DNA of 64,000 nt from Sphingomonas aquatilis (lineage in GTDB: Bacteria > Pseudomonadota > Alphaproteobacteria > Sphingomonadales > Sphingomonadaceae): positions 124,001-188,000 of the forward strand of contig NZ_JACIDB010000004.1 in assembly GCF_014196115.1 (NCBI RefSeq), in the 5' to 3' direction. The position numbers were made by a program, and so were the translations under genes. The notes under the pieces were generated by a model. It was given only the letters and a program-made list of their open reading frames with translations, had not been told where the DNA came from and made no database searches. Positions 6,979 through 13,777 of this stretch are shown here, piece after piece (positions within the stretch are counted from its first letter, which is position 1; every line of letters begins with the position of its first letter).

Positions 6979-9266
6979 CACACGACCTCCGTGATTGCGT
7001 TGGTTGTCGTCAGGCGATACCATTCGCCCGGCCCGAGGCCGGCAGCGCGCGCGTCGCCATTGCTTGGAAACGACGGATTTTGCTTGACCAGCGTGCCACC
7101 GAATGGGTTCAAAAAGAGAGGCCGGGGTTGAGTGCCGCCCGCCTGCCCCGCCTGCACCCATGCGCTGGTTTCATCTGCGCCCATCGATACAACATTGCCC
7201 GCTGGCGATCGTCCCGCCGGGTCGCTGGGTCCGACAAAACTTGGAGATACCGCGCCGATGTCGGATGCGGCGGTAACACCATGAACAGGGCGATCCACGC
7301 CAGCAGCCAAGCGAGGGGCATAGGCTAAAGCCCGATCCCCGGCAGCTTGTCGGTCAATGACCAGCCGACCAGACGCAACCCGCGATCCATTCACAGCGCC
7401 AAGAACGCCACATCCGCTGCTCGACGGGTCGAACATAATGCCCGCGCAGGGCTGCCCGTTTGCCTCTCCGAAGCCGCTCGACGGATGCACGGTGTTAACC
7501 ACATCGGTGATTGTGCCCGTGCCTACCCTGATGTCGCGACAGTTGTTTGCGGTTCGAATGCCGCCCAAGTTGGACCTGCTGAGATTGAACAGATCAATCG
7601 CGGCATTGATGGTGCGGTCGTTGAAAAACACGCTATAAGTACCAGAGCCAACGCACTGGATATTGACCATATTGATTGCGGCGCAGAGCCGGTCAAAAAG
7701 AATGTTGTTGCCCGCGGTTCCGCCATCGGGGTCTTGGCCAAAAAGGTACTGGTGGATATTGACGTTGGCAATATTGATGCCAAGTACATTGTCGAAAAAT
7801 GTCAGAGCCTCGTCGCTCTTTAGGTCGCTCGCGGTAAAATCCTGAATGTTGATGCGCTTTGCCGATCGAAAACCAAGGCCGGTCGCCACCACGTTGCGAA
7901 TGGTCAAATCAGGCGAAGAAAAGCCGATCGTGTTTTCAATGGATGCTCCAATGTAGCGCACATCCTCTAGGATCGTCTTGCGCAGTCGGATATTGCGGGC
8001 TAGGTTGAACCGAAGACCACCGCCGCCACCACCAGCGTTGACGTTCGAGATGCGCGCGTAACCGTCGAACAAGACGGTCTCAACCGGCGCATACACCTTA
8101 TAGATGCGGATATTCGCAGCCGTTGGCATATCGACGTTAATCATATCGCGCACAGTGATGAGCGAGGCGGTCGTCACCTGAACTTCCTGCGGCTCCAGCA
8201 CCAAAGCAGAAGGGTTGGATACGTCCACGATTTGGATCATGTCGCCAGAAGCGAGCGTTTCTCCGCTCGTATTGGTGAACTGGATTTCGCGTTGCCCCCG
8301 CACGATAGGGGCGTTTACGGTGCCGATATTGCCAGTCGTCAACCCCAATCCGAACAGCGCGTAGTCGTTCACGTCAGCCGTGATGCCTGACCCGCGATCG
8401 AAGTTGTGCCGCTGGTTGGATTTCAATGCGATCTGCTGTTCAAGAAGCACCTCAAAGCCCTGCGGATAGTCAATCTGCGCAGGATTGAGATTGATCATCT
8501 CCTGGTAGTTTTCGGCGTCGTTGCTGCCGGCATTGTTGCAATAATCTGTGACCTTTACGGTTTCGCCGTTGCGATCACGCAACAGCCGGCGGATGGCCGG
8601 GCCTCCGAGCGGATTTTGGAACGTAATGCCTTCATCGCCCTGCCGCACTAGCGCGCCCGTCGTCAGCGGTACGGCGTCGAGTTTGATGATGTTGACGCCA
8701 TCGGCAGTGTAGGGGGAGCCTGCGGTTTGGTACAGGAACGTGCCGGCCGTCGTACTGCCCTCTACGCCACCCGGAGGCGCGAAGATGTAGCTGGCGTTGG
8801 TGACCGGGGCGGCCTTCAGCGATGCGAGGCTGGTGTAGGTGCTGTTGGCGGGGCCGGTGTTGCCCGCGAAGCTGTTGGGCACCAACGCAGTCGGCGAACC
8901 CGTTGAGGAATCAAACCCTAGCAAAAGCCCCTTGCGCTGCCCTGCGGCCGGCAAAGTACCAGCGTCTTCGTTCTGCGGAACGAGGAGCGCTCGATCTTTG
9001 AGGGTCAGGGTGTCGACCATCGTGATGTTGGTGCGGCTGATTTCAACCACGCCAGTCATCACTCGGATGTCGTACTTACCGTCACCGATGTAGAACGCGA
9101 AGTACCCGAGCTGGTCCGTCAAAACAGGCTGGCTCAGCAGCGTCGTGCCGGCCTCGTCCGAATACAACGTGGCAAGAGAGCCGTCAGCGCTATAAACGCT
9201 GACCTGCGCACCATAGATGGGTTTGCCGTCGACCTGGCTGCTGACGGTATTGTCGTACTTCAGCAC
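6978..9266 (-). CDS. Tailspike / tail fibre receptor-binding protein
   Basis: A 762-residue protein in the tail position. Residues 1-90 form a small beta-sandwich-like adaptor (GAQVSVYSADGSLATLYSDE, QLGYFAFYIGDGKYDIRV) seen at the N-terminus of many tail fibres and spikes. Residues from about 250 show repeated short beta runs (ITADV, IRKT, LTIRNV, INIANVNIHQY) consistent with a right-handed beta-helix tailspike that may cleave or bind surface polysaccharide. It probably sets host range. Composition in 7300-8700 is slightly less GC-rich than neighbours, as often seen for exchanged receptor modules. Confidence 0.8.
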   Translation of the reverse strand: MLKYDNTVSSQVDGKPIYGAQVSVYSADGSLATLYSDEAGTTLLSQPVLTDQLGYFAFYIGDGKYDIRVMTGVVEISRTNITMVDTLTLKDRALLVPQNEDAGTLPAAGQRKGLLLGFDSSTGSPTALVPNSFAGNTGPANSTYTSLASLKAAPVTNASYIFAPPGGVEGSTTAGTFLYQTAGSPYTADGVNIIKLDAVPLTTGALVRQGDEGITFQNPLGGPAIRRLLRDRNGETVKVTDYCNNAGSNDAENYQEMINLNPAQIDYPQGFEVLLEQQIALKSNQRHNFDRGSGITADVNDYALFGLGLTTGNIGTVNAPIVRGQREIQFTNTSGETLASGDMIQIVDVSNPSALVLEPQEVQVTTASLITVRDMINVDMPTAANIRIYKVYAPVETVLFDGYARISNVNAGGGGGGLRFNLARNIRLRKTILEDVRYIGASIENTIGFSSPDLTIRNVVATGLGFRSAKRINIQDFTASDLKSDEALTFFDNVLGINIANVNIHQYLFGQDPDGGTAGNNILFDRLCAAINMVNIQCVGSGTYSVFFNDRTINAAIDLFNLSRSNLGGIRTANNCRDIRVGTGTITDVVNTVHPSSGFGEANGQPCAGIMFDPSSSGCGVLGAVNGSRVASGRLVIDRQAAGDRALAYAPRLAAGVDRPVHGVTAASDIGAVSPSFVGPSDPAGRSPAGNVVSMGADETSAWVQAGQAGGTQPRPLFLNPFGGTLVKQNPSFPSNGDARAAGLGPGEWYRLTTTNAITEVV

Positions 9267-9268
9267 GC

Positions 9269-9706
9269 TCAGTTCTCCCGAACGATGGTCACGTCGACCG
9301 AGATTGAGGAAGTGAGGCCGTTGGCATCCGTCACGTAATCGGTCGCAACACCGTCGATCTCGCCCGCGAACGACGATGGGTTGCCGACGAAAGATGTTGA
9401 CGACGAACTGGCGGCGGTCGCTGAAAAGCCGCCAGTCGTAACCCAGGAATGGGTGTATGGGGCAGAGCCGCCTGTCACGCTCACCGCGACGGTGTTCGTG
9501 TAGACCGGCCCGACCTTGGCGCTCGAATAGCCGTACGCTTCCGTCGGACTCACGTTGAGGCGGATGCCGCGCTGGTAAAAAATGCCAGTGCCCGCTTCAG
9601 TGCGCACATACAGGCGCTCGACCGGCTTTGTGACGCCATTACCGTCGCGGAAGCGGACTTCCACAGCCGTGCGCGCAGTGGCCGTGTCTCGTACCCTCAG
9701 GGTCAC
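9269..9706 (-). CDS. Virion-associated protein with Ig/PKD-like domain
   Basis: A 145-residue protein with an N-terminal beta region (MTLRVRDTATARTAVEVRFRD) and a C-terminal immunoglobulin/PKD-like pattern (TNTVAVSVTGGSAPYTHSW, VTDANGLTSSISVDVTI). Such domains decorate phage tails and heads. It lies directly upstream of the tailspike and overlaps the next upstream gene by four bases, suggesting a tail-baseplate role. Confidence 0.6.
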   Translation of the reverse strand: MTLRVRDTATARTAVEVRFRDGNGVTKPVERLYVRTEAGTGIFYQRGIRLNVSPTEAYGYSSAKVGPVYTNTVAVSVTGGSAPYTHSWVTTGGFSATAASSSSTSFVGNPSSFAGEIDGVATDYVTDANGLTSSISVDVTIVREN

Positions 9707-10074
9707 GAAAGCTGGATCCAGATATCGCCGGGCTGGCTGGTGGGGTCAGATGCGCCCGCGCCAGTAACGAACACGCGGCCCGAACTGTATCCCCCCGCAA
9801 CATGATACAAATGCGCTCCGGCTCCCTGACGGATCAGAGTGCCCGTCATCTGGTCATTGCCTTCCGTGCCGACGGCCTTCAGCGCGGTACGGGCATCAGC
9901 GATCGAGTTGGACGCGAAAAAGGTGCCGAGCGCACGAGAAAAGGCGGCGCGAAGCTGCGCCATGATCTCGCGGCCCATGTTGTTGAGGTTGCCCGGCGGG
10001 CAATTCTCGCCGATGAAGACCGCGCCGACGGTCGTGTTCTCGGATGCTGTCGGGGACCAGTCGCTGAATGCCAT
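9703..10074 (-). CDS. Tail-associated structural protein (tail fibre base-type)
   Basis: A 123-residue protein starting MAFSDWSPTASENTTVGAV at 10074 (an upstream GTG at 10083 is possible). It matches the pattern of small phage proteins that begin with FSDWS-x-x-A-x-x-N and contain a helical MGREIMAQLRAAF segment, found ahead of tail fibre genes. First gene of the tailspike transcription block after the hairpin at 10149-10201. Confidence 0.6.
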   Translation of the reverse strand: MAFSDWSPTASENTTVGAVFIGENCPPGNLNNMGREIMAQLRAAFSRALGTFFASNSIADARTALKAVGTEGNDQMTGTLIRQGAGAHLYHVAGGYSSGRVFVTGAGASDPTSQPGDIWIQLS

Positions 10075-10148
10075 TCTCACCACCTGATTGCTGGATCAGA
10101 TCGGTGAGGACGTGCCTCCGACTATGCGGCCACGTTAGCATTGTTGGG

Positions 10149-10201
10149 CAAGCGATACAAGAAGGGCGCCGGGGTTAGCCGGCGCCCAAGGCAGTCGCTT
10201 G
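10149..10201 (-). terminator. Hairpin downstream of the ORF6N antirepressor
   Basis: A perfect 9-bp stem GGGCGCCGG/CCGGCGCCC (10164-10172 with 10179-10187, 6-nt loop) sits inside an outer 7-bp stem CAAGCGA/TCGCTTG (10149-10155 with 10195-10201). It lies 13-60 bases after the antirepressor stop on the minus strand. No long U tract, but TTCTTG follows the inner stem. Likely separates the antirepressor from the tail genes. Confidence 0.6.
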
Positions 10202-10213
10202 AAGTGGGCGCCC

Positions 10214-11071
10214 TTACGCCGCAATCGGCGCCGGTTCGTTATCGCGCAGATAATCGATGATGCTGCTCGACCAGCGCAACTGGCGGACAGGTGTGCCGCT
10301 GCTATGCTTTTTGCCTGTGTCTTGCATCACGCCACCCACGGCGACACCGTCATCGGTGGGCTCGTAATACTTGTGCCCCTTGGCGTCGGTGAAGCACAGT
10401 TGCAATCCGAGACGGCATAGCAACAGATTCACTGCCCGAGCCGATCCCAGACCAGCCCGACTGCCGATCTCTGTGGGGGTGAGCAGTGCTGTGTTCTGCG
10501 GCGCCGGCATATGCGACACGCCCAGCAAGCCCAAGGTGTCGATGCCAGTCAAAGCGACCGTCGCCCGGTTCGCCGCAAGCAGCGCCTGATTGCCTTCGAG
10601 CCCGGCCATTTTCGCCCACCGGACGTTCTGCTGCATGGTGAGCCGGTATTCGCGACTGACGTCGGCATGGGCAACGGTCGGCACCGGCGCTGGCTTGGCG
10701 AAATATGCCTTAACCAACTGTCGCTGAACCTGCCACGCCAGATCATCGGTAAACGACTTAACCAGCATAAGGTAGCCGGTTTCCGTCAGGACAATCACGT
10801 CGTTACGGCGGGTTGCCGCAGAAATTGCCGCAGGGTTGATCCGACGAATTTCGTCGGAGCTAAGCTGGCCGTAGTCCTCGCCTTCGATGAACCGTGCACG
10901 GTTTTCTCGAAAGTTTCGGCTGGCCGTGCCGTCTGGTCGGCCGTGGACGCGATCGATCATCGACAGGGTAATGACGCGATCGCCACCTACCTCGATCACC
11001 GCCAAGTCGGTGTTGTTGATTTTCACGCTTTGAAGAACCCCGCCGTTAGGGGTATGGCTACGTCCGGGCAT
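10214..11071 (-). CDS. Phage antirepressor, ORF6N-domain protein
   Basis: A 285-residue protein. The N-terminal ORF6N-type DNA-binding domain is seen as VITLSMIDRVHGRPDGTASRNF and FIEGEDYGQLSS, followed by VLTETGYLMLVKSFTDDLAWQVQRQLVKAYF, a standard signature of phage regulatory/antirepressor proteins. The C-terminal half includes a helix-turn-helix-like LTPTEIGSRAGLGSARAVN. The ATG at 11071 has AAAGG upstream; a GTG at 11089 is alternative. It would inactivate a repressor to promote induction. Grouped with a second antirepressor and two Arc-like proteins. Confidence 0.85.
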   Translation of the reverse strand: MPGRSHTPNGGVLQSVKINNTDLAVIEVGGDRVITLSMIDRVHGRPDGTASRNFRENRARFIEGEDYGQLSSDEIRRINPAAISAATRRNDVIVLTETGYLMLVKSFTDDLAWQVQRQLVKAYFAKPAPVPTVAHADVSREYRLTMQQNVRWAKMAGLEGNQALLAANRATVALTGIDTLGLLGVSHMPAPQNTALLTPTEIGSRAGLGSARAVNLLLCRLGLQLCFTDAKGHKYYEPTDDGVAVGGVMQDTGKKHSSGTPVRQLRWSSSIIDYLRDNEPAPIAA

Positions 11072-11097
11072 GAATAGATGCCTTTCCACAGTGTGTG

Positions 11098-11328
11098 GGC
11101 GGCTGTTTGCGACCAGCCGCCGCCCTTCGCTGGGGAGAGCGGTCGGAAGGGCTTAGCTTCCTAGGGCGGATGCCCTTCCGACCGTCTACGGCGCTGGAGA
11201 TCCCTGCACCGATTCCCGCAGCCCAAAAGGTGCGGTGGAAGCTCGATAATCCCGCGGACCCCGAGGTCGGAGATTGTCTGAAACGTATTATGCTCCGAGT
11301 CGTGGGGTCGGAGCAAGCACTCCGACCC
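11098..11328. promoter_or_regulatory. Cluster of strong inverted repeats upstream of the ORF6N antirepressor
   Basis: The 289-bp gap 11072-11360 has no gene. It holds an 8-bp hairpin GGCGGCTG/CAGCCGCC (11098-11105, 11114-11121), a perfect 13-bp inverted repeat CGGTCGGAAGGGC/GCCCTTCCGACCG (11140-11152, 11172-11184) and a 9-bp hairpin GGGTCGGAG/CTCCGACCC (11305-11313, 11320-11328). A GGTCGGA motif recurs in these arms and near 11265. The last hairpin may terminate the 11361-11717 gene. The others may bind a regulator or form an RNA controlling antirepressor expression, as the sar RNA does in P22. Confidence 0.55.
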
Positions 11329-11360
11329 TTCCGGTTAACGGCAGGCCGGTTTTACCGCCG

Positions 11361-11717
11361 TCACAGCATGAACCTCGACATGTCCGCGACGATCGCGTGG
11401 CTATCGTCACTGTCAAAGACCGTGCCGAAGTCATTCAGGTCCATCATGAAGCGCATCTTGGCACGTGCGTCGGCTAACGAGGCGCAGGGCTTGTGGATCA
11501 TCTGATGCTCGATCTCGCCGAGACGGCCGCACAGGGCCAGAAAAACGGGATGCTCGTCGTCATAGCCGCGATTGGCGCGCGCCTGAACGTCGAGGTATTC
11601 CAGTCGCAGCGTCTCGAACTGGCTGGATGATGCAGCCGCGGCCGGTGCCGCGATCACGATCGGCGCGATTGCCATTGCGGACAGGATGCCGCGGCGGGTA
11701 GAGGTGTGGGTAGCCAT
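11361..11717 (-). CDS. Exported hypothetical phage protein with Tat-like signal
   Basis: A 118-residue protein with a twin-arginine-style leader (TSTRRGILSAMAIAPIVIAAPAAAA), then a helical mature part of about 90 residues (LRLEYLDVQARANRGYDDE, ARAKMRFMMDLNDFG). No enzymatic motif. Lying between two antirepressor genes and flanked by strong hairpins, it may be an independently expressed lysogenic gene. Export and Tat use are inferred from the leader only. Confidence 0.6.
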   Translation of the reverse strand: MATHTSTRRGILSAMAIAPIVIAAPAAAASSSQFETLRLEYLDVQARANRGYDDEHPVFLALCGRLGEIEHQMIHKPCASLADARAKMRFMMDLNDFGTVFDSDDSHAIVADMSRFML

Positions 11718-11745
11718 GACGGGGACCTTTCCCGTTGAGGGTTAG

Positions 11746-11778
11746 GAACGGCGCGTGAGGACCAGTCACGCGCCGTTC
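11746..11778 (-). terminator. 13-bp perfect hairpin after the Rha/KilAC antirepressor
   Basis: GAACGGCGCGTGA (11746-11758) pairs perfectly with TCACGCGCCGTTC (11766-11778) around a 7-nt loop, starting 7 bases after the stop at 11785 on the minus strand. Very stable; no U tract follows, so it may act with Rho or as an RNA-stabilising end. Confidence 0.65.
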
Positions 11779-11784
11779 TGCTGT

Positions 11785-12483
11785 TCAGGCGGCCTTGGCG
11801 GGCGCCGGAAACTCCTGCGCGAGACGGGCGAGGCCCTTGGCTGTCACGCGAGCCTGCGTCACCACTTTCTCCGACCCATCCGACCGGTGAACGGTTGTCG
11901 TCTTGTGCTCCATCAGGCCCTGCTGGAGCTTGGCGGCGTAGGCGATGTAGCCGCGACCGCCCGGTGGGGTGTAAATCCAGCCATGTGAACGCATGAAGTC
12001 GATCAGGTCCTTGGGGCGGACCCCGAGAGATTTGGCGGCATCAGTCAGACAGAGTGACCCGTCAGCGGTCACAAGCCTGTCCAGCGCATCGGCCTTTGGC
12101 TGAAGTTCGATCACCTTCTCGCTGTATACCAGCAGCAAACCCCGCATCGTCGCAGGATCGCTTAGCGCGGCTATCGGATCAGCGGCAGAGCGTTGCTCAA
12201 GCTCATTAAGCCGGGTGATGATGCGATGGCGGAGCTGGACGTTATAGCCGGAAACCAGCGTCATCGTCAGATCACGGGGCAGCATGAATTCGAGCGTGTA
12301 GCCGCGGGAATCCTTGCGTTCTTCGACATGGCCCAAATCTGGGCCATCCCCCAGCGCATCAATCATAACGCGTATATCGCGGATCACGTGCTTGTGATCC
12401 TTCTCGCAAAGCGAGGCGATTTCCTTGCTGCTCATCCGGGCTGGCGACGTATCGCCAAACCGACTATGTGCGATAGCATTCAT
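11785..12483 (-). CDS. Phage antirepressor with Rha-type and KilAC domains
   Basis: A 232-residue protein. Residues 15-85 are the Rha/pRha regulatory domain (MSSKEIASLCEKDHKHVIRD, YTLEFMLPRDLTMTLVSGYN). Residues 125-228 are the KilAC DNA-binding domain (ALDRLVTADGSLCLTDAAKSL, GRGYIAYAAKLQQGLMEHK, VTAKGLARLAQEF). The ATG at 12483 has AGGAGA upstream. It lies 36 bases below an Arc-like repressor gene on the same strand, so the two probably share the promoter at 12732-12803, as arc and ant do in P22 immI. Confidence 0.9.
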   Translation of the reverse strand: MNAIAHSRFGDTSPARMSSKEIASLCEKDHKHVIRDIRVMIDALGDGPDLGHVEERKDSRGYTLEFMLPRDLTMTLVSGYNVQLRHRIITRLNELEQRSAADPIAALSDPATMRGLLLVYSEKVIELQPKADALDRLVTADGSLCLTDAAKSLGVRPKDLIDFMRSHGWIYTPPGGRGYIAYAAKLQQGLMEHKTTTVHRSDGSEKVVTQARVTAKGLARLAQEFPAPAKAA

Positions 12484-12518
12484 GGGTGTTCTCCTGTGAA
12501 GGCGTTCGCTCCCGGTTC

Positions 12519-12731
12519 CTACGCCGAGGGAGCGGACGCCGCTTTCTCGCGATCAATGTCGCGACGCAGCCGAGCGACGATCTCGGCGTTCATTGAGCGA
12601 TAGCCAGCGTGGGCAAGGCTCTTCAGCTCATCCCGCATACCTGGCGGAAGGCGGATAAGAGCCTTATCGTCAGTCGCGCTTGTACCAGTCACTTTGCCTC
12701 CATTCTGTCGCGCATGATAGCGACTCGCCAT
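12519..12731 (-). CDS. Arc-type ribbon-helix-helix repressor
   Basis: A 70-residue protein whose core ALIRLPPGMRDELKSLA then GYRSMNAEIVARLR is the Arc/Mnt ribbon-helix-helix fold: a beta strand that reads the operator, then two helices with the conserved SMNAEIVARL. The N-terminus MASRYHARQNGGK is basic. Translation starts inside the palindrome 12728-12746. It probably represses the antirepressor 36 bases downstream and perhaps the divergent gene. Confidence 0.85.
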   Translation of the reverse strand: MASRYHARQNGGKVTGTSATDDKALIRLPPGMRDELKSLAHAGYRSMNAEIVARLRRDIDREKAASAPSA

Positions 12732-12778
12732 ACATCGCTAGTATGGACGGCTTCGTCAAGCGGTTTTAAGCGAGTCGC
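12720..12778. promoter_or_regulatory. Divergent operator region between two Arc-like genes
   Basis: The 72-bp gap 12732-12803 and its edges contain the palindrome CCATAC-n7-GTATGG (12728-12746) and a 9-bp inverted repeat GCGACTCGC (12720-12728) / GCGAGTCGC (12770-12778). The first palindrome covers the start codon of the minus-strand repressor. Spacing and symmetry suit binding of ribbon-helix-helix dimers that control both divergent promoters. Confidence 0.6.
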
Positions 12779-12803
12779 CAAACTTTGATATCACGAGGGC
12801 GGA

Positions 12804-13109
12804 ATGGCAGGTCCGAAACCACCGAGCGACTTGGCAGAAAAGATGCTCATTAGGATGCCGCCGGGCATGCGCGAGAGGATCGCGGAAGCGTCGACACAAT
12901 CGGGTCGGAGCATGAACGCGGAGGTTATAGCGCGGCTTGAGGCGTCATTTGCCGAAGTGCAGGCGCCATTCACTGAGGCGCAGGAAGAGGCTGTCAGGCA
13001 GATGATGCTAGATCACTTGGAGGACGTGCGCTTGGACACCGAGCGCAGACTGAAGGATCTGGAAGAGCGCTACGCGGGATGGATGCCGCCCGACGACACC
13101 CCTCGTTGA
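12804..13109 (+). CDS. Second Arc-type ribbon-helix-helix repressor with extended tail
   Basis: A 101-residue protein. Residues 12-50 repeat the Arc core (MLIRMPPGMRERIAEAS, GRSMNAEVIARLEASF), clearly related to the divergent 12519-12731 protein. A further 50-residue helical, acidic tail (TEAQEEAVRQMMLDHLEDV...RRLKDLEERYA) could mediate oligomerisation. Transcribed away from the antirepressors, so it is likely expressed in the lysogen, like Mnt of P22. Confidence 0.85.
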   Translation: MAGPKPPSDLAEKMLIRMPPGMRERIAEASTQSGRSMNAEVIARLEASFAEVQAPFTEAQEEAVRQMMLDHLEDVRLDTERRLKDLEERYAGWMPPDDTPR

Positions 13110-13140
13110 AAAGCGGCGGGGAAGGGGGTAGGGTGGCTAT

Positions 13141-13467
13141 GTGAGCGAGCACAAATCCTTAACTCTTATGGTTGTGGCGGCGAGCGTTCTCTTATCCTCC
13201 TGCGGACCGTCTACGCGACCATCTGCTCAGGATCAGCTGACAGATGCCGCAGACGACGCAGCGGCAGAAGCTGTCGCAGAAAGCCCTAAGATAGCGGATC
13301 TCGAACGTCGCGTTGCGGACTTGGAGCAGCGTGACGAGAAAATTGTTGCTTACGTCAATGCTGTTGACCGCGTCTCAGCAGCCCGAGACCGGGATAGAAA
13401 GACAAACATCGACAGCATCGTCAATTATCTGTCGAACACCACAGAGCCTCACAGTGGCCAGCCCTGA
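13141..13467 (+). CDS. Phage-encoded lipoprotein, candidate lysogenic-conversion factor
   Basis: A 108-residue protein from a GTG at 13141. A short leader ends in the lipobox LLSSC (Cys about residue 21), followed by an acidic alanine-rich linker and a coiled coil (IADLERRVADLEQRDEKIVAYV). It should be a membrane-anchored periplasmic lipoprotein. It sits on the opposite strand to the surrounding late genes, behind an Arc-like gene, so it can be expressed during lysogeny. Superinfection exclusion is a reasonable but unproved role. Confidence 0.7.
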   Translation: MSEHKSLTLMVVAASVLLSSCGPSTRPSAQDQLTDAADDAAAEAVAESPKIADLERRVADLEQRDEKIVAYVNAVDRVSAARDRDRKTNIDSIVNYLSNTTEPHSGQP

Positions 13468-13777
13468 TCTTTGGAAGATACTGATCGCCTGTATCGGTTT
13501 TGGTGCGGGCGGCGAGGCGCTGAGGCATTATCGAAGTTTTAAAAGCCGGCGTCGTTCTGTGCCGCGCCACCTGCGCAACGCCGGGTTCTGGACGGATAAG
13601 CGCTTATTCCAAGCAGAGGGCCTATTTGCAGCAGCCGCGCTATGCGGACCATGGACGCTGGGGCTGCTGCTCATATCGGCTGATCGCCCGCTATGGGCGG
13701 GTATGCTGGTCATGTTCGCATACCCGCTTGCCATCTACCTGCTCATGCGGGGCATGAACATGGATGAGCCTCAATAG
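13454..13777 (+). CDS. Phage-encoded membrane protein paired with the lipoprotein
   Basis: A 107-residue protein from a GTG at 13454, overlapping the lipoprotein gene by 14 bases, so translationally coupled. Hydrophobic segments lie near residues 6-20, 54-70 and 80-97; a basic loop (RSFKSRRRSVPRHLR) after the first suggests an N-out or two/three-span topology. It ends convergently with the 824-residue ejection protein, overlapping it by 7 bases. No family recognised. Confidence 0.65.
   Translation: MASPDLWKILIACIGFGAGGEALRHYRSFKSRRRSVPRHLRNAGFWTDKRLFQAEGLFAAAALCGPWTLGLLLISADRPLWAGMLVMFAYPLAIYLLMRGMNMDEPQ

Noticed and set aside
5940-7328. 462-codon plus-strand frame
   Set aside because: Opposite the lysis and tailspike-end genes, which have coherent overlaps and recognisable domains.
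6978-9706. Diversity-generating retroelement variable region
   Set aside because: BPP-1-like head genes prompted a search, but no reverse transcriptase motif (such as YxDD) or template repeat is seen anywhere in the prophage.
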